A stretch of 64,000 nucleotides of DNA from Theropithecus gelada. Its lineage: Eukaryota; Chordata; Mammalia; Primates; Cercopithecidae. The notes under the pieces were generated by a model. That model was not told the DNA's origin. It saw nothing but the letters and a program-made list of their open reading frames with translations, and did not search any database. The position numbers were made by a program, and so were the translations under genes. The stretch spans positions 82,031,191 to 82,095,190 of the forward strand of contig NC_037681.1 in the NCBI RefSeq assembly GCF_003255815.1. The letters run 5' to 3'. Positions 1-12,504 of the stretch are shown here, in pieces (position 1 is the stretch's first letter; the number at the start of each line of letters is the position of its first letter).

Positions 1-108
1 TATGTAGATCACGATAACTAGATTAACATTACAAAATCTAAGACATAATCAGAGACATACGCTTCTCAATTAGTAAAACTACTTCTGTTACATTAAAATA
101 CTAAGTAA

Positions 109-410
109 GGGCCAGGTGCAGGGGCTCACACCTGTAATCCCAGCACTTTAGGAGGCCGAGGCAGGTGGATCACCTGAGGTCAGGAGTTCCGAGACCAGCC
201 TTGCCAACATAGTAAATCTCCATTTCTATTAAAAATACAAAATTAGCTGGGTATGGTGGCACGCGCCTATAATACCAGCTACTCAGGAGGCTGAGGCACA
301 AGAATCACTTGAACCCAGGAGGCAGAGGTTGCACTGAGCCAAGATCGCGCCGCTGCACTCCAGCCTGGGCGACAGAGTAAGAGTCCATCTCAAAAAAAGG
401 GAAAAAAAAA
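109..410 (+). repeat. AluS
   Basis: A full-length dimer running from GGCCAGGTGCAGGGGCTCAC to an A-rich tail. CACCTGAGGTCAGGAGTT in the left arm is the S-type signature. Confidence 0.95.
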
Positions 411-708
411 TTAAATTCATTCCGCAAATAGTATTCTTTATTACACTGAGCACACTAGAGAAAACAAAGCTGAGTAAGTAAAAATACAACAATCTAATGC
501 AAGAGAGCAAGTAATGTCATTACAGACAAACTTTCAGGAAAGGCTTCCTAGATAAATCCACTCAAGATTTAATTTATCTGGGACAATGTCAACAAGTATC
601 TTATGAAGCCCGGTACACAAGTAAACGCTAGCTACTTCAGATTTTCAGTGTGACTACACTACCAAAACAAAACAAAAACACAAACAAACAAACAAAAAAC
701 AGTAATGT

Positions 709-1007
709 GGCTGGGTGGGGTGGCTCATGCCTGTAATCACAACACTTTGGGAGGACGAGGCGGTTGGATCACCTGAGGTCAGGAATTCCAGACCAGCCTG
801 GCCAACACAGTGAAACCCCATCTCTACTAAAAATACAAAAAATTAGCCAAGCGTTGTGGCTCACACCTGTAGTCCCAGCTACTCAGGAGGCTGAGGCAAG
901 AGAATCACTTAAACCCGAGAGGTGGAGGTTGCAGTGAGCCGAGATCACGCCACTGTGCAACGGAATGGGACTCCATCTCCAAGAAAAAAAAAAAAAAAAA
1001 AAAAAAA
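709..1007 (+). repeat. AluS with small right-arm deletion
   Basis: The right arm has lost the usual CACTCCAGCCTGGG block (it reads CACTGTGCAACGGAATGGG) and ends in a tail of about 20 A. A (CAAA)n-like tract lies directly upstream. Confidence 0.93.
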
Positions 1008-1636
1008 CCCAGAAATGTAAAGGAGTAAAGCAAATGGGGACTGTAACAAACCGGAGAAAGCATGTTCATTCTGAAGGATAAAGTTAATTACTTAGTTCTA
1101 ACAGACTGTCGTTATGCAAGAATACAGACCCAAGGATACCAGGCCTTCTTCCAACCCCCTCACCAAAAGAAGCCAAGAATACAGATTTTTATGTTATTTT
1201 GTCCTACTTAAAAACAGTATTTAAGACTATTCAAAACAAACATTTAGTAAAATTTGGCCTACGGCCCAATAATCTATGGTTTCTGCCTGGAAAATTAATT
1301 AACTGCTTATAAAGCCCTCCAATTATTCCTCTTTCACAAAACATCTATAAACATAAAAACCTGAATAGTTTAAAAAGACAAAAACAAAATGATGAAAGAG
1401 TTGGACCCGGAAATCAAATGGACCCACAGTATAAATCCATATAAATCTAAGCTTCAGACTTTTTCATCTTTAAAATAAGAGAAACACAGAAATTATTTGT
1501 GAAGGCCATACAAAGTAATCCATGTAAAATACTTAGCACAATGCCTAGTATGAAGGGCTCCATAAATAGTGGGTAGTAGTATGATAGACCAGAAAGCAAA
1601 TAAACAATGACCAAAAATAAAGCAAACACAGCTTAC

Positions 1637-1829
1637 TGTTATCTGACTCAATCCAGCCAACCTCATAGTCAAAGTAGGTGACATAAAGTACTTAAATGCA
1701 AGATCTAGGCTTTCTTTATCAAAGCATAATGTTGTATCCAATGGTTCTTTCACTGTGCTCCACATTAAGTCAGCCATGTTACGAGCTGCACTCTGTCGTA
1801 ACTCCTGATCAGAGAGCTTGCATAAATAC
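1637..1829 (-). CDS. USP34: USP34 exon 7 (residues ~274-338)
   Basis: This 193-base exon encodes one base of a split Arg codon and 64 further codons. They begin YLCKLSDQELRQSAARNMAD and end RLAGLSQIT. On the minus strand the acceptor is TTTCAG before GTATTTATG, and the donor is ACA|GTAAGC. It enters in phase 2 from exon 6 (AG|G) and leaves in phase 0. The protein is helical-repeat-like N-terminal USP34, outside the catalytic domain, and no motif of the active site is expected here. The frame stays open a little beyond the acceptor, but that extension is intron. The match to USP34 is by recognition of a distinctive sequence and is near certain. Confidence 0.97.
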
Positions 1830-2034
1830 CTGAAATGATTCAGAAATAGAAAATACATACAAACTCATAAAGCATTTTAAAAGACCACTCAATAACTTAA
1901 AATGTACATTGTAAGCATTAACGTTTTTTTGTGTCCAAAACCCACAAACCTCTGGTTTTCCTCTCAGGCCCTGCCTAATCTCTTTGGCAGATTCCTTCTG
2001 TGCTGTCCAACCTTTCAACATTAGTGTTCCTGAA

Positions 2035-2885
2035 GGCCTGTAATGGATTACAAAATGGCCACAAATTCCTCCCATCATTATATGTACAAGACTTTGCAAT
2101 GTGACTTAGCTATTCCTCTCATCAAAAGGTGTAATCTGTTTCTACACCCTTAAATCTGGGCCTTGCCATATGACCTGCTTTGGCCAGTGAAATATTAATA
2201 GACATGACATAAGGGGAAGCTAGAAAAGCCTTTGAGCTTGCCTTCTCTTGCTGGGAACTCTAATCACCACCAAAACAAGGAACCAAGGTTAGCGTGCTGG
2301 ATGAAAGAGAAGTATCTGATGCTCCAACTGACATGAAGCCAACTGCAAGACATATATGAGATTCCCCCTCACCCCACAAGACCAATCAGCATGGCAATCA
2401 CACAATGTGGGAACAAGGCTAACCTAGACCATCCAGTTTCAGCCAAGTCAATACAGATCAACAAAACTGCCCAGCTAACCAGAGAACTGTGAGAAATAAT
2501 AAATGGCTGTTGTTTTATATTTTCTTTTTTTATGAAACAAAGTCTTGCTTTGTCACTCACGCTGGAGTACAACTGCTCAATCAGAGCTCACTGCAGCCTC
2601 GACCTCCTGGGCTCAAGTGATCCTCCTACCTCAGTCTCTCTGGTAGCTGGGACTATAGGAGCGTGCCACCACCACCAGTTAATTTTTTTCCCCTGCGCAG
2701 AGATCGAGTCTCGCTATGTTGCCCAGGCTGGTCTCGAACTCCTGGGCTCAGGTGATCCTCCCACCTCGGCCTCCCAAAGTGCTGGGATTACAGGCATGAG
2801 CCACCATGCCTGGGTGGCTATTGTTTTAAGCCACTAAATTTTGAGAAATGTTTCCTTACACAGCAAAACCAACTGATACAGAGTT
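2035..2885 (+). repeat. MLT1-type (ERVL-MaLR) LTR split by an Alu
   Basis: A degraded MaLR LTR. It is recognised by GTGTAATCTGTTTCTACACCC near 2131 and, near the 3' end, by AATAAATGGCTGTTGTTTTA followed after the Alu by TTGTTTTAAGCCACTAAATTTTG and CTGATACAGA. The Alu inserted in the 3' part, duplicating GGCTGTTGTTTTA / GGCTATTGTTTTA. No coding sequence is present. Confidence 0.75.
2525..2815 (-). repeat. AluJ inserted in MLT1
   Basis: A minus-strand Alu (sense to USP34), reading GGCTCAAGTGATCCTCC on the plus strand, the J-type signature. It is flanked by an imperfect duplication of the MLT1 sequence. Confidence 0.92.
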
Positions 2886-3299
2886 CTATCTTAGACTCAC
2901 TTCTATTCTTTCCCTGTATGCTCTCCTCAGGTGACTCCTGTGGTTTTTAAATACCATCTTTACACTCACAACTCTTAAATTAATGAAACTACTCTGAACT
3001 ACAAGTTCATATTCCCAATTTGCCAGTGCCACTTAAAGACAAGAAGACTTTGAGAGGCCTGTGGGACATCTAAGTTCTCCTAGATTTTCACATCTCAGTA
3101 ATGATATCCACACTACAAATAAAAAATTGAGGAGGGGGGTGCTGAATGTCATCCACATGTACAATACTACCCTTTTCTTTATACCCTATAATGACCAGTC
3201 TTATTGATTTTATTTTCACTTACATTCATCCAATTTTCAAAATCATCATTAACAATCCTACTACAAGTAATCATCATTTTCCTTCCAGGACTAATACAT

Positions 3300-3780
3300 A
3301 AACCTTTCAATTGGTCTCCCTCTAGCTTCTATTCCAGCCACCCTATATTTATGATCCACTAAAAAGCCAAAGAAAACTTTTTAAAAACCCTGAAACATCT
3401 GCTAAAAACCCTTCAATAGATTCCCATTGAAAAAATTAAATCCATACTCTTTACAGTGGCCTACAAGGTCCTGAATCACCTGCCCCTGCTTATCCCTCCA
3501 CCCTCATAATTATATCCCCTTACACATTATTCTCCACACCAATCTGCTTCTAGTTTCTTCTTCATAACTTTGAAGTTATGCTAACTTCAAAGCCTATACT
3601 CACATGTTCCTTCTACAATACATCTTTCCGATAATCACTTGAATAGCTGACTCATGTCCTTAAGATATCACCTTTCAGAAAGGCCCTATACTCTCTCTGT
3701 ATCACACTAACTTACTTTCATAGCATTCATCACTATCTGATTCTTTGCCTGATACTGTCTCCCAAAAGTTGAGTAGTACT
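3300..3780 (+). repeat. LINE L2, 3' region
   Basis: Recognisable L2 blocks in order: CTTTACAGTGGCCTACAAGG, CACCTGCCCCTGCTTATCCC, CACCTTTCAGAAAGGCCCTA and CATAGCATTCATCACTATCTGA. It is strongly diverged and runs antisense to USP34. Confidence 0.75.
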
Positions 3781-3899
3781 GTGAAAAAGGGAGACACTCA
3801 AACCTTTGCAAATGAGAAAAAAAGTACAATACTCCCATAAATGTTATCAATAAAATATGCAGAATCCTGACAGCTCATACTTTAATTCTAATCAGTACA

Positions 3900-4210
3900 A
3901 CCCTTTCTCCATCTTCTTAGGCTTCCTTTTTAGGTTGAGACTTATAGAATTCAAATGTCACCTCCCGTTCGATGAGACCTTCCCTGTCCCCATATTTAAA
4001 CTGTAACCCACCCTCTAGAACTCTCAATCCACATTTGCTATTTATCTTATCATACTTATCACTTTCTGATGTAGTATTATCATCTACTTCTTTTGTAAAC
4101 AGACTGCACAAGAGCAGAGATTTTTGCAATTTGTTTTCTTCTCTGCTATATCCTCAGTGCCTAGAATGTAACAGACACTGTGTATTTGTTGACTGACTAA
4201 ATACAGTGCA
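3900..4210 (+). repeat. LINE L2, second 3' end
   Basis: A second L2 tail: AATGTCACCTCCCGTTCGAT, CACTTTCTGATG, CTGCTATATCCTCAGTGCCT and the terminal TATTTGTTGACTGACTAAAT. It either continues the preceding copy after a duplication or is a separate insertion. Confidence 0.75.
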
Positions 4211-4457
4211 ATAACCATTATTAATTTCTTTATTTTTACATACTCATGTAAAAACAAGTCCAACATAATTTGCTAAAAAGTAAACATTAAATATAAACCC
4301 ATATATGTGCATAAAAAACACTATATTCCAAACTGTTACTTGAAATTTTCTCTAGAGGATATGACTATAGGGGACTTTCAAACAATATAATTCTGTATTA
4401 TAAATTGTTTAAATATATTACATTGATAATCAGGGGAAAGAGACTTTATAAACTTAC

Positions 4458-4525
4458 CTAATAACATAGGTCCTAAAAGGTATAATGTGCTGCATGACAG
4501 CAGGAATATGTAGCCATATTCTAAT
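4458..4525 (-). CDS. USP34: USP34 exon 6 (residues ~252-274)
   Basis: A 68-base exon encoding IRIWLHIPAVMQHIIPFRTY followed by VI and the first two bases of a split Arg codon, which exon 7 completes. The minus-strand acceptor is TATATAG before ATTAGAATATGG, and the donor is TTAG|GTAAGT. It starts in phase 0 after exon 5 (last codon AAT) and ends in phase 2. This part of USP34 is non-catalytic. Confidence 0.96.
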
Positions 4526-4610
4526 CTATATAAGAAACATAAAAACAACATTAATGCCTAACAAATACGTGAAATACATATGTCTTTCACTAATGAAAAA
4601 CAAGAGCACT

Positions 4611-4895
4611 GGCCAGGCGCAGTGGCTCACGCCTGTAATCCCAGCACTTTGGGAGGCTGAGGCGGGCAGATCACGAAGTCAGGAGTTTGAGACTAGTCTG
4701 GCCAACACAGTAAAATCCCATCTCTACTAAAAACACAAAAATTAGCTGAGCATGGTGGCACACACCTGTAGTCCCAGCTAGCTGAGAGGCTGAGGCAAGG
4801 GAATCGCTTGAACCCTGGTGGGGAAGAGGATGTGGTGAGCCTAGATTGCACCACTGCACTCCAGCCTGGGCAACGGAGCAAGACTCCGTCTCAAA
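4611..4895 (+). repeat. AluS
   Basis: Full-length, starting GGCCAGGCGCAGTGGCTCAC. Its right arm has the unusual block GGTGGGGAAGAGGATGTGGT in place of the normal GGAGGCGGAGG. Confidence 0.94.
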
Positions 4896-5560
4896 TAACA
4901 AAATAGAACAAAAACCAGGATCATTTAATATTTTGATGCCTCCAAAATTACATATATTATCAATTATGAAAAGAGTATAGTACAAAACAGAATTACACAT
5001 GTATCAGGAAATTTTACCTATATCTTATTTTACATAAAGTCTTATCTAAAAAATTAATCTTAGCTTCTTGCTGAAAAGAAAAAAACCATCTCTCAAAGTA
5101 ATATTTTCTTACCAAATAATTATCTATACCTCTTTGTATGGTAGCATCCCCAATACAAGACACTGCATTGGTTTTTTAATAAATCATATTAGTTTTTAAC
5201 TAATCATCTCATTCCTTCCTAAAAAATTTCAAATTACCCATACTTTCTAGTCACTTCAATATCCATCTGAAACAAATATATTTTAGTCACACACTGATTA
5301 CAGTATCAACAAGTACTTACTGAAATAAGCTCTTACTATAAGTAACTTACAACTTAACGAAATTATAATAAAAGTTATAATAAATATATTTCCTTATTTT
5401 TTCTGCACTATATTTTAACATTTATAAATCAAATGTGAATACATTATAATAGTTTTATTTTCAAAAATAGTAAGAATAAAAATCCTAACCCAACCATCAA
5501 ACAAAAAACTCTGATACTTAGTCTTGACACAGGCAGGAGATACAAATTAAATACAAATCT

Positions 5561-5863
5561 GGACAGGCGCGGTGGCTAATGCCTATAATCCCAGCACTCT
5601 GGTGGGAGACCACTGCAAGTGTATCACTTGAGGTCAGGAGTTCAAGACCAGCCTGGCCAACACGGCTGAAACCCCGTCTCTACCAAAAAAATACAAAAAT
5701 AAGCCAGGCATGGTGTCACATGTCTGTAGTTTCAACATTCTGGGAGGTTGAGGTGCGAGATTCACTTGAACCCAGGAGGTGGAAGTCTGAGTGAGCCAAG
5801 ATCGCATCACTGTACTGCACCATGGACGACCGAGCGAGACCTTGTCTCGAAACCAAAAAAAAA
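5561..5863 (+). repeat. AluS, diverged
   Basis: Starts GGACAGGCGCGGTGGCTAAT. The left arm has a rearranged block near 5602 (GGGAGACCACTGCAAGTG), and the tail ends in an A/T junction. Confidence 0.9.
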
Positions 5864-6556
5864 TTTTTTTTTTAATGAATTTGGGAATACAGAATGTAGG
5901 GATTCACTTTAATCAAATAAAAGACGTCTATAAAAAAATCCTGTAGTAAATACTACATTCATGGTGAAAAGTTAAAAACTCTGCCTTCTGAGACTAGGAA
6001 CAAGACAAGGAAGCCCTAATTCCACTTGAACTGAAGGCCCTAGACAGTGTAATAAGGTAAGAAACTAAATAAAAGGCAAAGGACTAGAAAGGAAGAATTT
6101 AAAATAATACTCTGAGATAATATAACTGGAAAACTCAAAATAATTATCAAACACTGAAACTGAAGAGTTGAGCAAAACTGCTGCTTAGGTTAATATAAAC
6201 GAATATGTACACACCTATATATACACACATACAACACCCTATGCTTTTTTCTTACACACCAGCAACAAATAACACAGTTTTCAAAAAGATTCCCTTAACA
6301 ACAGTATCAAAAATATCATGTGTCCAGAAATAATCTAACCAGATATGAGACCTCTACAGAAAAAGCTGGAAAACAATTAAAGAACATGTAAATAAGGAGA
6401 CATATGCCATATTTGTCGTGAAGATAATAGTTCTCCCGAAATTCATCTATAGATTCAGTGCAATCCAAAAAGGTTTATGTGCAGAACTTACAAAACTCAT
6501 TTAAAGCACAAAGTCCAAGAAGAGCCAAAATTCTCTAAGAAACACAACAAGGAGAG

Positions 6557-6850
6557 GTTGGGTGCAGTGGCTCACGCCTGTAATCCCAGCACTCTAGGAG
6601 GCCGAGGTGGGCAGACCACCTGAGGTCAGGAGTTCAAGACCAGTTTGGCCAGCATGGTGAAACTCTGTCTCTACCGAAAATACAAAAAAAAAAAATGAGC
6701 TGGGAGTGTTGACGCACACGTGTGATCCCAGCTACTTGGGATGCTGAGACAGGAGAATCACTTGAACCCCAGGAGACGGAGTTTGCAGTGAGCCAAGATC
6801 GTCCCACTGCACTCCAGCCTAGGTGACAAAGTAAGACTGTCTCAAAAACA
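6557..6850 (+). repeat. AluS inserted in L1M
   Basis: Starts GGTTGGGTGCAGTGGCTCAC. Instead of a plain poly(A), its 3' end runs into a purine-rich tract. Confidence 0.93.
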
Positions 6851-6908
6851 GAGTAGAGGAGAGGGGAACAGAGGGGAGCGGAGGGGAGGGGAGCGGAGGG
6901 GAGAGAAA
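6850..6908 (+). repeat. Purine-rich simple repeat (GAGGGGA)n at Alu tail
   Basis: About 60 bases of repeating GAGGGGA/GCGGAGGGGA units directly follow the Alu body, so it probably grew out of the Alu 3' tail. Confidence 0.85.
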
Positions 6909-7061
6909 TACGACAGGGAAGTAGCACTTGCTTTCCCAGAGAGCAAGACATCTTGTAAAGTTTCAATAATTAAGGCAATGGGCAAAACAGCACAAAATTA
7001 AGGAAACAAAATAGTGTACTGTGCCAGAGAGCCCAAACCCATGCACATAAAGACATCTGAT

Positions 7062-7195
7062 TTGGCTCAGTGTAGTGATGAGGCATGAGTCACCCGTAAC
7101 CAATACTTTTGGAGGCCGAGATGGAAGGATCACTTCAGGCCAGGAGTTCAAGACTAACCTGTGCAACAAAAGTAGTACTACAGAACAAAGAAATG
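7062..7195 (+). repeat. Partial, diverged Alu left arm
   Basis: GGCTCAGTGTAGTGATGAGG ... GGCCAGGAGTTCAAGACTAA resembles a single Alu arm. The right arm is missing. Confidence 0.7.
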
Positions 7196-7392
7196 ACTGT
7201 CTTTGTGACACTGTTAGGAACACTGGATATCTCTATGAAAAGGAAAATGAATCTTAATCCCTTCCCGAAACTATAAATATAAACGTACTGCAGTTGAATA
7301 GATCAAAATATGAAAGGTAAAGCAATGATACTTGTTTCCTGATCAAGGAAGCAAGAAAAAATAAAAGAACTTTTCAAAGAAACAAAAACTTT

Positions 7393-7627
7393 GGCCAGGC
7401 ATGGTGGCTCACACCTGTAATCCCAGCACTTTGAGGGGCCGAGGCAGGCGGATCACAAGGTCAGGAGATCGATACCATCCTGGCCAACATGGTGAAACCC
7501 CACATATACTAAAAATACAAAAAATTAGCTGGGCGTGGTGGCAAATGTCTGTAGTCTCAGCTACTTAGGAGGCTGAGGCAGGAGAATCACTTGAACCCAA
7601 AAGGCGGAGGTTGCAGTGAGCAAAAAA
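7393..7627 (+). repeat. Alu (Sc/Y-like), truncated right arm
   Basis: Has GATCACAAGGTCAGGAGATC in the left arm. The body stops at TTGCAGTGAG, followed by seven A, so the last ~60 bases are missing. Confidence 0.9.
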
Positions 7628-8013
7628 ACCTTTGTAAGTATCTTCACGGCCTTAGAGTAAAAAATGACTTTTTCAATCAAAAATGAAAACCTTAACCATA
7701 AAGAAAAACACTGACAAATTATACAATATGAAGCTTGATGCATAATATTTCTTAAACACAAGAGTGAAAAGCAACATGAGAGTGGAAGATATTGGCAATA
7801 CATATATCAAACAAAAGACTTCTACCTAAAAAGACTTCTATCTAAAACACATAAGGAACTCCTAAACATCAGCAAGAAAAAGACAATCCAATTTTGCAAA
7901 TGGGAAAAGATTTAAACAGGTACTTCGAAAAAAAAAAAAAAAAAAAAAAATCCAAATAACTAATATGCCTATGAAAACATGCTCATTCTCATTAGTCATT
8001 ACAAATATATAAC

Positions 8014-8315
8014 AGGTCAGGTGCAGTGGCTCACACCTATAATCCCAGCACTTTGGAGGCTGAAGCAGTCGGATCACTCTGAGGTCAGGAGTTCGAGACC
8101 AAGCTGGCCAACATAGTGAAACCCCTTCTCTACTAAAAGTACAAAAAATTTAGCCAGGCTTGGTGGCAGGTCCCTGTAATCCCAGCTACTTGGGAAGCTG
8201 AGGCAAGAGAATGGCTTGAACCCAGGAGGTAGAGACTGCAGGGAGCCAAGATCACGCCACTGCACTACAGCCTGGGCAACAGAGCGACAGTCCATCTCAA
8301 AAACACAACAAAAAT
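8014..8315 (+). repeat. AluS inserted in L1M
   Basis: Starts GGTCAGGTGCAGTGGCTCAC and ends in an A-rich tail. Downstream is a short TATATA/CACACA tract at 8318-8346. Confidence 0.92.
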
Positions 8316-9057
8316 TGTATATATTATATACATACACACACACACCCTACTGATAAATTCCACTAAATATATATCCAAATTAAATGCACACACATGTGCA
8401 CCAAAACACACATAAAAGAATGCTGACACCCATATGAACTGTAATAACCTAAATGTCCATCACCAGTAAAATAAACTGGTATATTTTAAAAGATTATTCA
8501 ACAATAAAAATGAACATACTAGAAACACATGCAATATAAATTTCAGCATTAAAAAAAAGTAACCAGGCATGAAAGAATGCACAGTATGTGATTCTGACTG
8601 CATGGTGAAAACAGACAAAACCAAATTATAGTGTTCAGGGATATAAGATTAGGTGATAAAACTTTAAAAAAAAAAAGCAGGAGAATGATCAGCATTAAAG
8701 TATGAATTGTGTTTATTTTTAAAGAAGAAGAGATGGAATAGTTAATGGCCAGAAGGACTCATAAGGTAGGCTTCTGGGGAGTTGACAATGTTCTGTTTCT
8801 TGGTTTGAGTGATGGTTAAACGAGTATTTGCTTTGATAAATCACTGAGCCACATGTTATCACTTTGTGTACGTTTCTGTATGAATGTTATTTTTCAAATT
8901 TTAACAAAAGGTTAAAAAATCCTATTTTATACAAGATACATCGGAGGACATAGGTGTATCTTTTATTTTAGAATACACAGACACAAGTGAGTAAAAATTT
9001 CAATAAAAAATACCAAATGAAAAAAATGTAAATAGAAGAAAAAATTTTAATACAAAA

Positions 9058-9190
9058 AAGAGCTACCATTTACTAAGTCCTTAATATTCCCATTGTGATA
9101 AATGAGAAAAGTAAGGCTTATAAAACTAATGAAAACAAAATTACATACTATGCAACAGAGGTACAATTCAAATCTAGGATTATATCGTTA
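9058..9190 (-). repeat. MIR remnant
   Basis: In reverse complement it follows the MIR core loosely: AATGAGAAAAGTAAGGCTTA and GCAACAGAGGTACAATTCAA on the plus strand correspond to the core flanks. Low identity, so tentative. Confidence 0.45.
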
Positions 9191-10326
9191 TAAAAATCAG
9201 CATTCTTTAACACTACTATAGATCCCATCATAAAAACCAAATTCCATATGCCATTAATCCTACAGTGTGTCCTTTATCATATTTTACTGTAAGTTTTGAG
9301 CTTTTCAGGTTTGCATCTCCCCAGTCCCTGCTTAGTGCTAACGGAATTCTAGCAGCCCTCCTAACCTCTAGGTTAAAACTCTCAAATAGGGAAAAAAAAG
9401 AAAAAAAAGTTCCTTGCTCCCTCTAACTGCAGAAAAACAGCATTCTGCATCAAACCTAGTTCTGACAAAGTGGCATCATGAAAACTTAATTTCCTATTCT
9501 CCTATCTAGTAGACAGATATAAAAAAATATGTAATCCTACCCTAGCTTCTGATATTAAACAGTCTTTGCTAATATATTTCTAAAAAGCAGTCTTAGGACA
9601 CTGAGCATTCAGAAATTGTTATTGTGTCCCCCTCTATGTTACTTAAGCCCTACAAGCTTGTACCTTTGACCCACATCTCCTACTTAGTAATTTGTCTAAA
9701 GCATATTTTGTGTGACGTTCTTTTGTTAAGCCTCATTTGCACTTCTTTCTCCTCCATAACAAAATAAATCCCTTGTCTCTATTGGATTCTTTATAAATAA
9801 AAGGTGTAATCTATGAGATGACAAACTCAGGCAAAGAGCTGAAGGCTGAGGAACGATACTGTAAGCTAAAACCAAATGTAACTCAACAAAAGCAGAATTA
9901 ACTTTCATGTGGGTCTCAGTGGAGAAACTTGTGTGTCTCTGTGTTCTATTTCTCTAAGCTGTGTTAAGTGTTAGTAAACTGCATTTGCAAAATAAGAAAA
10001 CTATATAAAGATCTTCATTGTTTTCTTGTGGGTGCAGCTGTTATTAAAGAACGATCCATATAATAGGTGGAATAATATTTGTGCAAACTGAGATATCTCC
10101 TAAAACTCAGAGCTAGTTAAGAATTGCTGAAGTTGTAGTTAAGAATCTGTTAAAGTTTTTGAGATTGAAATAAATGTTTGGGCTTGATGTTATTATCAGA
10201 TTTGAACCTTAATCTGATAAGGTAAGAATTTCCTTTCTTTGTTGATAATTCAAACCCAGAGCAGAGTGAGTTTTCCTGAGATGCAATTTCAGGATTCTAG
10301 ATTCAGGTTTTAAAAAATAACTCACA

Positions 10327-10624
10327 AGTCAGACGCGGTGGCTCACACCTGTAATCCCAGCACTCTGGGAGGCTGAGGTGGAGGCATCACAAGGTCAAGA
10401 GATCGAGACCATCCTGGCCAACATGGCGAAACCCCATCTCTACTAAAAATACAAAAATTAGCTGGACGTGGTGGTGCATGCCTGTAGTTCCAGCTACTCA
10501 GGAAGCTGAGGCAGGAGAATTGCTTGAACCCAGGAGGCGGAGGCTGCGGTAAGCAGAGATCATGCCACTGCAATCCAGCCTGGCAACACAGTGAGACTCC
10601 GTTTCAAAAAAAACAAAAAAAAAA
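10327..10624 (+). repeat. AluSc-like
   Basis: GACGCGGTGGCTCACACC start; left arm CACAAGGTCAAGAGATCGAG followed by CATCCTGGCCAAC. Confidence 0.93.
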
Positions 10625-10668
10625 CACCATCTGACAAAGTTACTTTTCCTCAGTAAGAGTGAGGAAAT

Positions 10669-10826
10669 CAGCCAGGTGCAGCGGCACACACCTGTAATCC
10701 CAGCACTTTAGGAGGCCGAGGCAGGCAGATCGTTTGAGCCCAGGAGTTCAAGACCAGCCTGGGGAACATGGTGAAACACTGTCTCTACCAAAAACACAAA
10801 AATTAGCCAGTCTCAAAATAAATATA
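10669..10826 (+). repeat. AluJ left arm with abrupt 3' fusion
   Basis: The left arm (GATCGTTTGAGCCCAGGAGT) runs to AATTAGCCAG and then jumps to TCTCAAAATAAAT, so almost all of the right arm is deleted. Confidence 0.88.
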
Positions 10827-11650
10827 CAGATTTTTTTTCTTTAAGTGAGGAGGAAATCATCCTAGAAAATAAACAGAATGGGATCATTTCCTGAATCCCA
10901 GGAAATGCTATAAACATGTTCTCTTCTGAATGTGTAATTTACTATAATAAACTGAGAAAAAGAGTTATTCAGTAATGTCAGCCCTTATCTGTCTTGCCAT
11001 AAGTTATTTATGAGTTATTTTCTTTTCTTTACAAAGGATTGCCCTAAAATCTAATACTATTTTTTTTCATTGCTAAATATAGTTCTACTCCTTCCTGTGA
11101 AATTCAGAGATTCCCAAATAGAGACCTCACCCTATTGAAGCCAAAACACCATGGCTAAACAAGTTGCCCACTTCGCAAGAAAAGGAATGAACATATAAAA
11201 ATGATTAGGGTTTATACAATGACCCACTAGAGGAAATTACTATGAAATAAATAAATAAAGCACAACTTCTGTAGTAAGCTTGATTACAAAAAGAACTCTA
11301 AACTGTTAATGTACACTAAAATATTAACTATATGAAAAATTAACTTGCAGAGAGCCAATCTATTTTTTTATAAGGAAAAGATGCCAATTAAAGCTTAACT
11401 CCATTGAATTATTATTCTCAGAAAATTAACAAACACAGATTATATAGTATTATAGTATTATGGTGTTCAAAAAATACATTATTAATTTAAATAGTACAAC
11501 TTTGCTTTGATGGCCTCAGTTGAGTTGCAAGATAAAGAAAACTATGCAAATTGTCAACAGCCCACTAATTAGCAGTCATAAAAGAGCTGAAGAGAAAGAC
11601 AAAACAGAATCTAAGCCTAAACCTTGCTATTTAGTAAAGGGTAACTATAC

Positions 11651-11853
11651 AGGTTGGGCAACAGTATAACTCCATCTCTACAAAAACAATTTTTAATTTA
11701 GCCAGGCATGGTGGCATGCACCTTTAGTTGCAGGTACTTGGGAGGCTGACACAGGAGGTTTGCTTGAGCCTGGGAGGTTAACGCTGCAGTGAGCTGCTAT
11801 CATGCTACCGCACAGCAGACCTCTCTCTCAAAACAAAAACAAAACCAAAACAA
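11651..11853 (+). repeat. Alu right-arm fragment, old
   Basis: 5'-truncated, starting at GTTGGGCAACAGTATAACTC. It ends in a (CAAAA)n tail that abuts the next Alu. Confidence 0.85.
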
Positions 11854-11854
11854 A

Positions 11855-12163
11855 GGCCAGGTGCAGTGGCTCAAGCCTGTAATCCCAGCACTTTGGGAGG
11901 CCGAGGTGGGCAGATCATGGAAGGACAGGATTTTGAGACCAGCCTGGACAACATGGCGAAACCCCGTGTCTACCAAAAACACAAAAATTAGCCGGGTGTG
12001 GTATCATGCACTAGTTATCCCAGCCACTAGGGAGGCTGAGGCAGGACAATCGCTTGAACTCGGGAGGTGGACGCTGCAGTGAGCCAAGATCGTGCCACTG
12101 AACTCTAGCCTGGGTGACAGAGTGAGACTCTGTCTCAAAAAAACAGATAATGGAAAAAAAAAA
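11855..12163 (+). repeat. AluS
   Basis: GGCCAGGTGCAGTGGCTCAA start. It lies head-to-tail with the preceding Alu fragment and has an interrupted A tail. Confidence 0.92.
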
Positions 12164-12504
12164 TCCTGTAAACAATAACTTATAAACATACAGTAATAAA
12201 CTCTTTAACAAGCCTTCCATACTAGACTGTTAACCAAAAATTAGTACAAATAAATTCAAGAAACAGTTTAATTCAGGTTTATGTAATATTCCTGATTAAG
12301 TAAACCCTTTGATAATTTGGTGTTTCAAAATTATATGCCCTCTCCAAAATTACCACAGTGTAAACTAAAAATGTTATCACAGCATTTCACTTAACTAAAT
12401 TGAGATATTTTCTCTCAGAGAATGCCAAAGTACATAAAACTTCCTATCAAACAAGTAAGTTCAATCAGAATAACAGGATCACTTAAGTATTTAATAACAG
12501 CCGA

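Larger units (their letters stand above)
1..1636 (-). other. USP34: USP34 intron 7, 5' part
   Basis: This is intronic sequence after the exon 7 donor. It holds two plus-strand Alus (109-410 and 709-1007) and about 630 bases of AT-rich unique sequence (1008-1636) in which I see no gene, RNA or recognisable repeat. Confidence 0.85.
1830..4457 (-). other. USP34: USP34 intron 6
   Basis: A 2.6 kb intron made largely of ancient repeats: an MLT1 LTR split by an AluJ (2035-2885) and two L2 tails (3300-3780 and 3900-4210). The stretch 2885-3300 is old and degenerate, possibly more L2, and 4211-4457 is AT-rich unique sequence. No gene is seen. Confidence 0.85.
6260..8930 (+). mobile_element. L1M (old LINE-1) 3' portion, fragmented by Alus
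   Basis: Degraded ORF2-end and 3'UTR sequence runs through 6260-6555, 6910-7060, 7196-7392, 7628-8013 and 8316-8930, separated by Alus. Diagnostic pieces are TTCAGTGCAATCC near 6456, ACTGTAATAACCTAAATGTC near 8440 and the terminal GTGTACGTTTCTGTATGAAT near 8866. It is antisense to USP34 and carries no open reading frame. Confidence 0.7.
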